Assembly: GCA_027186245.1 (NCBI GenBank) | Contig: CP114481.1 | Coordinates: forward strand, 48,949,501 to 49,013,500 | DNA: 64,000 nucleotides | Direction of reading: 5' to 3' | Source of the DNA: Coriaria nepalensis | Taxonomy: Eukaryota > Streptophyta > Magnoliopsida > Cucurbitales > Coriariaceae | Shown: piece after piece, positions 37,021 to 49,639 of the stretch | Numbering within the stretch: position 1 is the first letter of the stretch | Layout: every line of letters begins with the position of its first letter | Made by a program: the position numbers and the translations under genes | Notes under the pieces: generated by a model | Told to the model about the DNA's origin: nothing | Seen by the model: the letters and a program-made list of their open reading frames with translations, nothing else | Database searches by the model: none

Positions 37021-39859
37021 ACAAGTTTTGTGCATAACTTCCACATGATCATTGCAAGGAAAGTGTGCATTCGTTTAACCTTAAAATCATTTCAATCAGT
37101 CATTTTAAGTCAATAACTTATTTCAAAGCAATTCGAACAAATTCTATTTTTGCACTACAAACACAACTTTTGTGCATAACTTGCAAATGATCAATGCAAG
37201 GAAAGTGTGCATTCGTTTAAAATTAAAATCATTTCAATGAGTCATTTCAAGTTAATAACTTATTTCAAAGCAAGTCGAACGAATTCTAGTTTTGCACTAT
37301 AGACACTACTTTTGTGCATAACTTGCAAATGATCATTGCAAGGAAAGTGTGCATTCGTTTAACTTTAAAATCATTTCAATGAGTCATTTCAGGTCAATAA
37401 CATATTTCAAAGCAATTCGAACGAAGTCTATTTTTGCACTACAAACACAAGTTTTGGGCATAACTTCCACATGATCATTGCAAGGAAAGTGTGCATTCGT
37501 TTAACCTTAAAATCATTTCAATCAGTCATTTTAAGTCCATAACTTATTTCAAAGCAATTCGAACGAATTCTATTTCTGCACTACAAACACAACTTTTGTG
37601 CATAACTTGCAAATGATCAATGCAAGGAAAGTGTGCATTCGTTTAAAATTAAAATCATTTCAAAGAGTCATTTCAAGTAAATAACTTATTTCAAAGCAAT
37701 CGAACGAATTCTAGTTTTGCACTATAGACACAACTTTTGTGCATAACTTGCAAATGATCATTGCAAGAAAAGTGTGCATTCGTTTAACCTTAAAATCATT
37801 TCAATGAGTCATTTCAAGTCAATAACTTATTTCAAAGCAAGTCGAATGAATTCTAGTTCTGCACTACTGACACAAGTTTTGTGCATAACTTTCAAATTAT
37901 CATTCCAAGGAAAGTGGGTATTCGTTTAACCTTAAAATCATTTCAATGAGTCATTTCAAGTCAATAACTTATTTCAAACCAAGTCGAACGAATTCTAGTT
38001 TTCCACTACAGACACAACTTTTGTGCATAACTTGCAAATGATCATTGCAAGGAAAGTGTGCATTCGTTTAAAATTAAAATCATTTCAATGAGTCCTTTCA
38101 AGTAAATAACTTATTTCAAAGCAAGTCGAACGAATTCTAGTTTTGCACTATAGACACAACTTTTGTGCATAACTTGCAAATGATCATTGCAAGGAAAGTG
38201 TGCATTCGTTTAAAATTAAAATCATTTCAATGAGTCATTTCAGGTCAATAACATATTTCAAAGCAATTCCAACGAAGTCTATTTTTGCACTACAAAAACA
38301 AGTTTTGTGCATAACTTCCACATGATCATTGCAAGGAAAGTGTGCATTCGTTTAACCTTAAAATCATTTCAATGAGTCATTTCAAGTCAATAACTTATTT
38401 CAAAGCAAGTCGAATGAATTCTAGTTTTGCACTACTGACACAACTTTCGTGTATAACTTGCAAATGATCATTGCAAGGAAAGTGTGCATTCATTTAAAAT
38501 TAAAATCATTTCAATGAGTCATTTCAGGTCAATAACATATTTCAAAGCAATTCCAACGAAGTCTATTTTTGCACTACAAAAACAAGTTTTGTGCATAACT
38601 TCCACATGATCATTGCAAGGAAAGTGTGCATTCGTTTAACCTTAAAATCATTTCAATCACTCATTTTAAGTCAATAACTTATTTCAAAGCAATTCGAACG
38701 AATTCTATTTTTGCACTACAAACACAACTTTTGTGCATAACTTGCAAATGATCAATGCAAGGAAAGTGTGCATTCGTTTAAAATTAAAATCATTTCAATG
38801 AGTCATTTCAAGTTAATAACTTATTCCAAAGCAAGTCGAACAAATTCTAGTTTTGCACTACAGACACAACTTTTGTGCATAACTGGCAAATGATCATTGC
38901 AAGGAAAGTGTGCATTTGATTAATCTTAAAATCATTTCAATGAGTCATTTCAAGTCAATAACTAATTTCAAAGCAATTCGAACAAATTCTAGTTTTGCAC
39001 TACAGACACAACTTTTGTGCATAACTTGCAAATGATGATCGCAAGGAAAGTGTGCATTCCTTTAACCTTAAAATCATTTCAATGAATCATTTCAAGTCAA
39101 TAACTAATTTCAAAGCAATTCGAACGAATTCTATTTTTGCACTACAAAAACAAGTTTTGTGCATAACTTGCAAATGATCATTCCAAGGAAAGTGTGCATT
39201 CATTTAACCTTAAAATCATTTCAATCAGTCATTTCAAGTAAATATCATATTTCAAAGCAATTCGAACGAATTCTATTTTTGCACTACAAACACAACTTTT
39301 GTGCATAACTTGCCAATGATCATTGCAAGGAAAGTGTGCATTCGTTTAACCTTAAAATCATTTCAATGAGTCATTTCAGGTCAATAACATATTTCAAAGC
39401 AATTCGAACGAAGTCTATTTTTGCACTACAAACACAAGTTTTGTGCATAACTTCCACATGACCATTGCAAGGAAAGTGTGCATTCGTTTAACCTTAAAAT
39501 CATTTCAATCAGTCATTTTAAGTCAATAACTTATTTCAAAGCAATTCGAACGAATTCTATTTTTGCACTACAAACACAACTTTTGTGCATAACTTGCAAA
39601 TGATCAATGCAAGGAAAGTGTGCATTCGTCTAAAATTAAAATCATTTCAATGAGTCATTTCAAGTAAATAACTTATTTCAAAGCAAGTTGAACGAATTCT
39701 AGTTTTGCACTATAGACACAACTTTGGTGCATAACTTGCAAATGATCATTGCAAGGAAAGTGTGCATTCGTTTAACCCTAAAATCATTGCAATGAGTCAT
39801 TTCAGGTCAATAACATATTTCAAAGCAATTCGAACGAAGTCTTTTTTTGCACTACAAAC
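37021..39859. repeat. R2: 2839-bp unit, second tandem copy
   Basis: Direct tandem repeat of R1. The match continues to about 40090 into the next sequence and then diverges (GTTAATAAC versus GTAAATAAC). R2 also aligns with 49516-52354, which holds only one copy of the unit. Confidence 0.92.
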
Positions 39860-40539
39860 ACAAGTTTTGTGCATAACTTCCACATGATCATTGCAAGGAA
39901 AGTGTGCATTCGTTTAACCTTAAAATCATTTCAATCAGTCATTTTAAGTCAATAACTTATTTCAAAGCAATTCGAACAAATTCTATTTTTGCACTACAAA
40001 CACAACTTTTGTGCATAACTTGCAAATGATCAATGCAAGGAAAGTGTGCATTCGTTTAAAATTAAAATCATTTCAATGAGTCATTTCAAGTAAATAACTT
40101 ATTTCAAAGCAAGTCGAACAAATTCTAGTTTTGCACTATAGACACAACTTTTGTGCATAACTGGCAAATGATCATTGCAAGGAAAGTGTGCATTTGTTTA
40201 ATCTTAAAATCATTTCAATGAGTCATTTCAAGTCAATAACTAATTTCAAAGCAATTCGAACAAATTCTAGTTTTGCACTACAGACACAACTTTTGTGCAT
40301 AACTTGCAAATGATCATCGCAAGGAAAGTGTGCATTCGTTTAAACTTAAAATCATTTCAATGAGTCATTTCAAGTCAATAACTAATTTCAAAGCAATTCG
40401 AACGAATTCTATTTTTGTACTACAAACACAACTCTTGTGCATAACTTGCAAATGATCAATGCAAGGAAAGTGTGCATTCGTTTAAAATTAAAATCATTTC
40501 AATGAGTCATTTCAAGTAAATAACTTATTTCAAAGCAAT

Positions 40540-40965
40540 TCGAACGAATTCTGTTTTTGCACTACAAACACAACTTTTGTGAATAACTTGCAAATAATCA
40601 TTGCAAGGAAAGCGTCCATTTGTTTAACCTTAAAATCATTTAAATGAGTCATTTCAAGTCAATAACTTAATTCAAAGCAAGTCGAAAGAATTCTAGTTTT
40701 GCACTACAAACAAAAGTTTTGTGCATAACTTACAAATGATCAATGCAAGGAAAGTGTCCATTCGTTTAACATTAAAATCATTTAAATGAGTCATTTCAAG
40801 TCAATAACTTATTTCAAAGCAAGTCGAACGAATTCTAGTTTTGCACTACCAACAAAAGTTTTGTGCATAACATGCAAATGATCATTGCAAGGAAAGTGTG
40901 CATTCTTTTAACCTTAAAATCATTTCAATGAGTCATTACAAGCCAATAACTTATTTCAAAGCAAT
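40540..40965. repeat. C cassette copy (S1)
   Basis: Ordered cassette monomers with AAAGAATTC and CTTACAAATG in the second. Counterparts lie at 53035-53460 and 59850-60275. A partial cassette (second and third monomers) follows near 41960-42220 and is likewise copied near 54465 and 61280. Confidence 0.8.
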
Positions 40966-43900
40966 TCGAACGAATTTTATTTTTGCACTACAAACACAAC
41001 TTTTGTGCATAACTTGCAAATGATCAATGCAAGGAAAGTGTGCATTCGTCTAAAATTAAAATCATTTCAATGAGTCATTTCAAGTAAATAACTTATTTCA
41101 AAGCAAGTTGAACGAATTCTAGTTTTGCACTATAGACACAACTTTGGTGCATAACTTGCAAATGATCATTGCAAGGAAAGTGTGCATTCGTTTAACCTTA
41201 AAATCATTGCAATGAGTCATTTCAGGTCAATAACATATTTCAAAGCAATTCAAACGAAGTCTATTTTTGCACTACAAACACAAGTTTTGTGCATAACTTC
41301 CACATGATCATTGCAAGGAAAGTGTGCATTCGTTTAACCTTAAAATCATTTCAATCAGTCATTTTAAGTCAATAACTTATTTCAAAGCAATTCGAACGAA
41401 TTCTATTTTTGCACTACAAACACAACTTTTGTGCATAACTTGCAAATGATCAATACAAGGAAAGTGTGCATTCGTTTAAAATTAAAATCATTTCGATGAG
41501 TCATTTCAAGTAACTAACTTATTTCAAAGCAAGTCGAACGAATTCTAGTTTTGCACTATAGACACAACTTTTGTGCATAACTTGCAAATGATCATTGCAA
41601 GGAAAGTGTGCATTCGTTTAACCTTAAAATCATTTCAATGAGTCATTTCAAGTCAATAACTTATTTCAAAGCAAGTCGAATGAATTCTAGTTTTTCACTA
41701 CAGACACAACTTTCGTGTATAACTTGCAAATGATCATTGCAAGGAAAGTGTGCATTCATTTAAAATTAAAATCATTTCAATGAGTCATTTCAGGTCAATA
41801 ACATATTTCAAAGCAATTCCAACGAAGTCTATTTTTGCACTACAAAAACAAGTTTTGTGCATAACTTCCACATGAGTATTGCAAGGAAAGTGTGCATTCG
41901 TTTAACCTTAAAATCATTTCAATCAGTCATTTTAAGTCAATAACTTATTTCAAAGCAATTCGAACGAATTCTAGTTTTGCACTACAAACAAAAGTTTTGT
42001 GCATAACTTGCAAATGATCAATGCAAGGAAAGTGTCCATTCGTTTAACCTTAAAATCATTTAAATGAGTCATTTCAAGTCAATAACTTATTTCAAAGCAA
42101 GTCGAACGAATTCTAGTTTTGCACTACCAACAAAAGTTTTGTGCATAACATGCAAATGATCATTTCAAGGAAAGTGTGCACTCTTTTAACCTTAAAATTA
42201 TTTCAATGAGTCATTACAAGTCAATAACTTATTCCAAAGCAATTCGAACGAATTCTATTTTTGCACTACAAAAACAAGTTTTGTGCCTAACTTGCAAATG
42301 ATCATTCCAAGGAAAGTGTGCATTCATTTAACCTTAAAATCATTTCACTCAGTCATTTCAAGTCAATAACTAATTTCAAAGCAATTCGAACGAATTCTAT
42401 TTTTGCACTACAAAAACAAGTTTTGTGCATAACTTGCAAATGATCATTCCAAGGAAAGTGTGCATTCATTTAACCTTAAAATCATTTCAATCAGTCATTT
42501 CAAGTAAATATCATATTTCAAAGTAATTCGAACGAATTCTATTTTTGCACTACAAACACAAGTTTTGTGCATAACTTGCAAATCATCATTCCAAGGAAAG
42601 TGTGCATTCATTTAACCTTAAAATCATTTCAATCAGTCATTTCAAGTAAATATCATATTTCAAAGCAATTCGAACGAATTCTATTTTTGCACTACAAACA
42701 CAACTTTTGTGCATAACTTGCAAATGGTCAATGCAAGGAAAGTGTGTATTCGTTTAACCTTAAAATGATTTCAATTAGTCATTTCAAGTCAATAACTTTT
42801 TTCAAAGCAAGTCGAATGAATTCTAGTTTTGCACTACAAACACAAGTTTTGTGCACAACACACAAATCATCATTGCAAGGAAAGTGTGTATTCTTTTAAC
42901 CTTAAAATCATTTCAATGAGTCATTTCAAGTTAATAACTTATTTCAAAGCAATTCGAACGAATTCTATTTTTGCACTACAAAGACAAGTTTTGTGCATAA
43001 CTTGCAAATGATCATTGCAAGGAAAGTGTGCATTCGTTTGACCTTAAAATCATTTGAATCAGTCATTTCAAGTCAATAACTTATTTCAAAGCGATTCGAA
43101 CGAATTCTATTTTTGCACTACAAACACAAGTTTTGTGCATAACTTGCAAATGACCATTGCAAGGAAAGTGTGCATTCGTTTGACCTTAAAATCATTTCAA
43201 TCAGTCATTTCAAGTCAATAACTTATTTCGAAGCAATTCGAACGAATTCTATTTTTGCACTACAAACACCAGTTTTGTGCATAACTTGCAAATGATCATT
43301 CCAAGGAAAGTGTGCATTCATTTAACCTTAAAATCATTTCAATCAGTCATTTCAAGTCAATATCATATTTCAAAGCAATTCGAACGAATTCTGTTTTTTC
43401 ACTACAAACACAACTTTTGTGAATAACTTGCAAATAATCATTGCAAGGAAAGCGTCCATTTGTTTAACCTTAAAATCATTTAAATGAGTCATTTCAAGTG
43501 AATAACTTAATTCAAAGCAAGTCGAAAGAATTCTAGTTTTGCACTACAAACACAAGTTTTGTGCATAACTTGCAAATCATCATTCCAAGGAAAGTGTGCA
43601 TTCACTTAACCTTAAAATCATTTCAATCAGTCATTTCAAGTAAATATCATATTTCAAAGCAATTCGAACGAATTCTAGTTTTGCACTATAGACACTACTT
43701 TTGTGCATAACTTGCAAATGATCATTGCAAGGAAAGTGTGCATTCGTTTAAAATTAAAATCATTTCAATGAGTCATTTCTGGTCAATAACATATTTCAAA
43801 GCAATTCGAACGAAGTCTATTTTTGCACTACAAACACAAGTTTTGTGCATAACTTCCACATGATCATTGCAAGGAAAGTGTGCATTCGTTTAACCTCAAA

Positions 43901-43995
43901 ATCATTTCAATCAGTCATTTTAAGTCAATAACTTATTTCAAAGCAATTTGAACGAATTCTATTTTTGCACTACAAACACAACTTTTGTGCATAAC

Positions 43996-46900
43996 TTGCC
44001 AATGATCATTGCAAGGAAAGTGTGCTTTCGTTTAACCTTAAAATCATTTCAATGAGTCATTTCAAGTCAATAACTTATTTCAAAGCAAGTCGAATGAATT
44101 CTAGTTTTGCACTACAGACACAACTTTCGTGTATAACTTGCAAATGATCATTGCAAAGAAAGTGTGCATTCGTTTAAAATTAAAATCATTTCAATGAGTC
44201 ATTTCAAGTAAATAACTTATTTCAAAGCAAGTCGAACGAATTCTAGTTTTGCACTATAGACACAACTTTTGTGCATAACATGCAAATGATCATTGCAAGG
44301 AAAGTGTGCATTCGTTTAACCTTAAAATCATTTCAATGAGTCATTTCAAGTCAATAACTTATTTCAAAGCAAGTCGAATGAATTCTAGTTTTGCACTACT
44401 GACACAACTTTCGTGTATAACTTGCAAATGATCATTGCAAGGAAAGTGTGCATTCGTTTAAAATTAAAATCATTTCAATGAGTCATTTCAGGTCAATAAC
44501 ATATTTCAAAGCAATTCCAACGTAGTCTATTTTTGCACTACAAAAACAAGTTTTGTGCATAACTTCCACATGATCATTGCAAGGAAAGTGTGCATTCGTT
44601 TAACCTTAAAATCATTTCAATCAGTCATTTTAAGTCAATAACTTATTTCAATGCAATTCGAACGAATTCTATTTTTGCACTACAGACACAACTTTTGTGC
44701 ATAACTTGCAAATGATCATTGCAAGGAAAGTGTGCATTCGTTTCACCTTAAAATCATTTCAATCAGTCATTTCAAGTCAATATCTTATTTCAAAGCAATT
44801 CGAACGAATTCTACTTTTGCACTACAAACACAAGTTTTGTGCAAAACTTGCAAATGATCATTGCAAGGAAACTGTGCATTCGTTTAACCTTAAAATCATT
44901 TCAATGAGTCATTTCAAGTAAATAACTTATTTCAAAGCAATTCGAACGAATTCTAATTTTGCACTACAAACACAAGTTTTGTGCATAACTTTCAAATTAT
45001 CATTCCAAGGAAAGTGGGTATTCGTTTAACCTTAAAATCATTTCAATGAGTCATTTCAAGTCAATAACTTATTTCAAACCAAGTCGAACGAATTCTAGTT
45101 TTCCACTACAGACACAACTTTTGTGCATAACTTGCAAATGATCATTGCAAGGAAAGTGTGCATTCGTTTAAAATTAAAATCATTTCAATGAGTCCTTTCA
45201 AGTAAATAACTTATTTCAAAGCAAGTCGAACGAATTCTAGTTTTGCACTATAGACACAACTTTTGTGCATAACTTGCAAATGATCATTGCAAGGAAAGTG
45301 TGCATTCGTTTAAAATTAAAATCATTTCAATGAGTCATTTCAGGTCAATAACATATTTCAAAGCAATTCCAACGAAGTCTATTTTTGCACTACAAAAACA
45401 AGTTTTGTGCATAACTTCCACATGATCATTGCAAGGAAAGTGTGCATTCGTTTAACCTTAAAATCATTTCAATCAGTCATTTTAAGTCAATAACTTATTT
45501 CAAAGCAATTCGAACAAATTCTATTTTTGCACTACAAACACAACTTTTGTGCATAACTTGCAAATGATCAATGCAAGGAAAGTGTGCATTCGTTTAAAAT
45601 TAAAATCATTTCAATGAGTCATTTCAAGTTAATAACTTATTTCAAAGCAAGTCGAACGAATTCTAGTTTTGCACTATAGACACTACTTTTGTGCATAACT
45701 TGCAAATGATCATTGCAAGGAAAGTGTGCATTCGTTTAACCTTAAAATCATTTCAATGAGTCATTTCAGGTCAATAACATATTTCAAAGCAATTCGAACG
45801 AAGTCTATTTTTGCACTACAAACACAAGTTTTGTGCACAACACGCAAATGATCATTGCAAGGAAAGTGTGATTTCATTTAACCTTAAAATCATTTCAATC
45901 AGTCATTTCAAGTCAATATCATATTTCAAAGCAATTCGAACGAATTTTGTTTTTGCACTACAAACACAACTTTTGTGAATTACTTGCAAATAATCATTGC
46001 AAGGAAAGCATGCATTTGTTCAACCTTAAAATCATTTAAATGAGTCATTTCAAGTCAATAACTTATTTCAAAGCAAGTCGAACGAATTCTAGTTTTGCAC
46101 TACAAACAAAAGTTTTGTGCATAACTTGCAAATGATCAATGCAAGGAAAGTGTTCATTCGTTGAACCTTAAAATCATTTAAATAAGTCATTTCAAGTCAA
46201 TAACTTATTTCAAAGCAAGTCGAATGAATTCTAGTTTTGCACTACAGAAACAACTTTTGTGCATAACATGCAAATGATCATTTCAAGGGAAGTGTGCATT
46301 CTTTTAACCTTAAAATCATTTCAATGAGTCATTACAAGTCAATAACTTATTTCAAAGCAATTCGAACGAATTCTATTTTTACACTACAAAAACAAGTTTT
46401 GTGCATAACTTGCAAATGATAATTCCAAGGAAAGTGTGCATTCATTTAACCTTAAAATCATTTCAATCAGTCATTTCAAGTAAATATCATATTTCAAAGC
46501 AATTCGAACGAATTCTATTTTTGCACTACAAACACAACTTTTGTGCATAACTTGCCAATGATCATTGCAAGGAAAGTGTGCTTTCGTTTAACCTTAAAAT
46601 CATTTCAATGAGTCATTTCAAGTCAATAACTTATTTCAAAGCAAGTCGAATGAATTCTAGTTTTGCACTACAGACACAACTTTCGTGTATAACTTGCAAA
46701 CGATCATTGCAAGGAAAGTGTGCATTCGTTTAAAATTAAAATCATTTCAATGAGTCATTTCAAGTAAATAACTTATTTCAAAGCAAGTCGAACGAATTCT
46801 AGTTTTGCACTATAGACACAACTTTTGTGCATAACTTGCAAATGATCATTGCAAGGAAAGTGTGCATTCGTTTAACCTTAAAATCATTTCAATCAGTCAT

Positions 46901-47213
46901 TTTAAGTCAATAACTTATTTCAAAGCAATTCGAACAAATTCTATTTTTGCACTACAAACACAACTTTTGTGCATAACTTGCAAATGATCAATGCAAGGAA
47001 AGTGTGCATTCGTTTAAAATTAAAATCATTTCAATGAGTCATTTCAAGTTAATAACTTATTTCAAAGCAATTCGAACGAATTCTATTTTTGCACTACAAA
47101 CACAACTTTTGTGCATAACTTGCAAATGATCATTGCAAGGAAATTGTGCATTCGTTTAAAATTAAAATCATTTCAATGAGTCATTTCAGGTCAATAACAT
47201 ATTTCAAAGCAAT
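43996..47213. repeat. 3.2-kb mosaic spacer
   Basis: Joins S1 to the second long block. It contains pieces of other regions: 44.66-45.82 kb resembles 33.44-34.60 kb at 11216 bp, sharing TTCTAATTTTGC, CTTTCAAATTATC and GTGGGTATTCG. 46.50-46.86 kb resembles 43.95-44.30 kb at 2556 bp (18 monomers) through GCCAATGATC and GTGCTTTCG. 45.83-46.45 kb has its own variants, such as GTGTGATTTC and AGCATGCATTTG. Confidence 0.75.
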
Positions 47214-49515
47214 TCCAACGAAGTCTATTTTTGCACTACAAAAACAAGTTTTGTGCATAACTTCCACATGATCATTGCAAGGAAAGTGTGCATTCGTTTG
47301 ACCTTAAAATCATTTCAATCAGTCATTTCAAGTCAATAACTTTTTTCGAAGCAATTCGAACGAATTCTATTTTTGCACTACAAACACAAGTTTTGTGCAT
47401 AACTTGCAAATGATCATTCCAAGGAAAGTGTGCATTCATTTAACCTTAAAATCATTTCAATCAGTCATTTCAAGTCAATATCATATTTCAAAGCAATTCG
47501 AACGAATTCTGTTTTTGCACTACAAACACAACTTTTGTGAATAACTTGCAAATAATCATTGCAAGGAAAGCGTCCGTTTGTTTAACCTTAAAATCATTTA
47601 AATGAGTCATTTCAAGTCAATAAATTATTTCAAAGCAAGTCGAACGAATTATAGTTTTCCACTACAAACACAACTTTTGTGCATAACTGGCAAATGATCA
47701 TTGCAAGGAAAGTGTGCATTCGTTTAAAATTAAAATCATTTCAATGAGTCATTTCAAGTTAATAACTTATTTCAAAGCAATTCGAACGAATTCTATTTTT
47801 GCACTACAGATAGAAGTTTTGTGCATAACTTGCAAATGATCAATGCAAGGAAAGTGTGCATTCGTTTAAAATTAAAATCATTTCAATGAGTCATTTCAAG
47901 TAGATAACTTATTTCAAAGCAAGTTGAACGAATTCTAGTTTTGCACTATAGACACAACTTTTGTGCATAACTTGCAAATGATCAATGCAAGGAAAGTGTG
48001 TATTCGTTTAACCTTAAAATGATTTCAATTCGTCATTTCAAGTCAATAACTTTTTTCAAAGCAAGTCGAATGAATTCTAGTTTTGCACTACAAACACAAG
48101 TTTTGTGCACAACACGCAAATGATCATTGCAAGGAAAGTGTGCATTCTTTTAACCTTAAAATCATTTAAATGAGTCATTTCAAGTCAATAACTTAATTCA
48201 AAGCAAGTCGAACGAATTCTAGTTTTGCACTACAAACAAAAGTTTTGTGCATAACTTGCAAATGATCAATGCAAGGAAAGTGTCCATTCGTTTAACCTTA
48301 AAATCATTTAAATGAGCCATTTCAAGTCAATAACTTATTTCAAAGCAAGTCGAACGAATTCTAGTTTTGCATTACCAACAAAAGTTTTGTGCATAACATG
48401 CAAATGATCATTGCAAGGAAAGTGTGCATTCTTTTAACCTTAAAATCATTTCAATGAGTCATCACAAGTCAACAACTTATTTCAAAGCAATTCGAACGAA
48501 TTTTATTTTTGCACTACAAACACGAGTTTTGTGCATAACTCGCAAATGATCATTGCAAGGAAAGTGTGTATTCGTTTAACCTTAAAATCATTTCAATGAG
48601 TCATTTCGAGTCAATAACTTTTTTCAAAGCAAGTCGAATGAATTCTAGTTTTGCACTACAGACACAACTTTCGTGTATAACTTGCAAATGATCATTGCAA
48701 GGAAAGTGTGCATTCGTTTAACCTTAAAATCATTTCAATGAGTCATTTCAAGTCAATAACTTAATTCAAAGCAATTCGAACGAATTCTATTTTTGCACTA
48801 CAGACACAACTTTTGTGCATAACTTGCAAATGATCATTGCAAGGAAAGTGTGCATTCGTTTCACCTTAAAATCATTTCAATCAGTCATTTCAAGTCAATA
48901 ACTTATTTCAAAGCAATTCGAACGAATTCTATTTTTGCACTACAAACACAAGTTATGTGCATAACTTGCAAATGATCATTGCAAGGAAACTGTGCATTCG
49001 TTTAACCTTAAAATCATTTCAATGAGTCATTTCAAGTAAATAACTTATTTCAAAGCAATTCGAACGAATTCTAATTTTGCACTATAGACACAACTTTTGT
49101 GCATAACTTGCAAATGATCATTGCAAGGAAAGTGTGCATTCGTTTAACCTTAAAATCATTTCAATCAGTCATTTTAAGTCAATAACTTATTTCAAAGCAA
49201 GTCGAACGAATTCTAGTTTTCAACTACAGACACAACTTTTGTGCATAACTTGCAAATGATCATTGCAAGGAAAGTGTGCATTCGTTTAAAATTAAAATCA
49301 TTTCAATGAGTCCTTTCAAGTAAATAACTTATTTCAAAGCAAGTCGAACGAATTCTAGTTTTGCACTATAGACACAACTTTTGTGCATAACTTGCAAATG
49401 ATCATTGCAAGGAAAGTGTGCATTCGTTTAAAATTAAAATCATTTCAATGAGTCATTTCAGGTCAATAACATATTTCAAAGCAATTCCAACGAAGTCTAT
49501 TTTTGCACTACAAAA
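47214..49515. repeat. L2: right copy of the lead block
   Basis: Right-hand counterpart of 31738-34181, lacking one whole monomer at the 47782 junction. It runs on without a break into the copy of R/S at 49516. Confidence 0.85.
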
Positions 49516-49639
49516 ACAAGTTTTGTGCATAACTTCCACATGATCATTGCAAGGAAAGTGTGCATTCGTTTAACCTTAAAATCATTTCAATCAGTCATTT
49601 TAAGTCAATAACTTATTTCAAAGCAATTCGAACAAATTC

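Larger units (their letters stand above)
37021..43995. repeat. S1: 6.97-kb block, oldest of three copies
   Basis: Matches 49516-56490 at 12495 bp (88 monomers minus 1), and through it 56455-63305. Differences from the other two are spread along it (for example TAAACTT near 40343, CAATACAAGG near 41452, TAACTAACTT near 41513, AAATTATTTC near 42197). It includes the C cassette at 40540-40965 and the CACAACACAC monomer near 42829. Confidence 0.9.
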
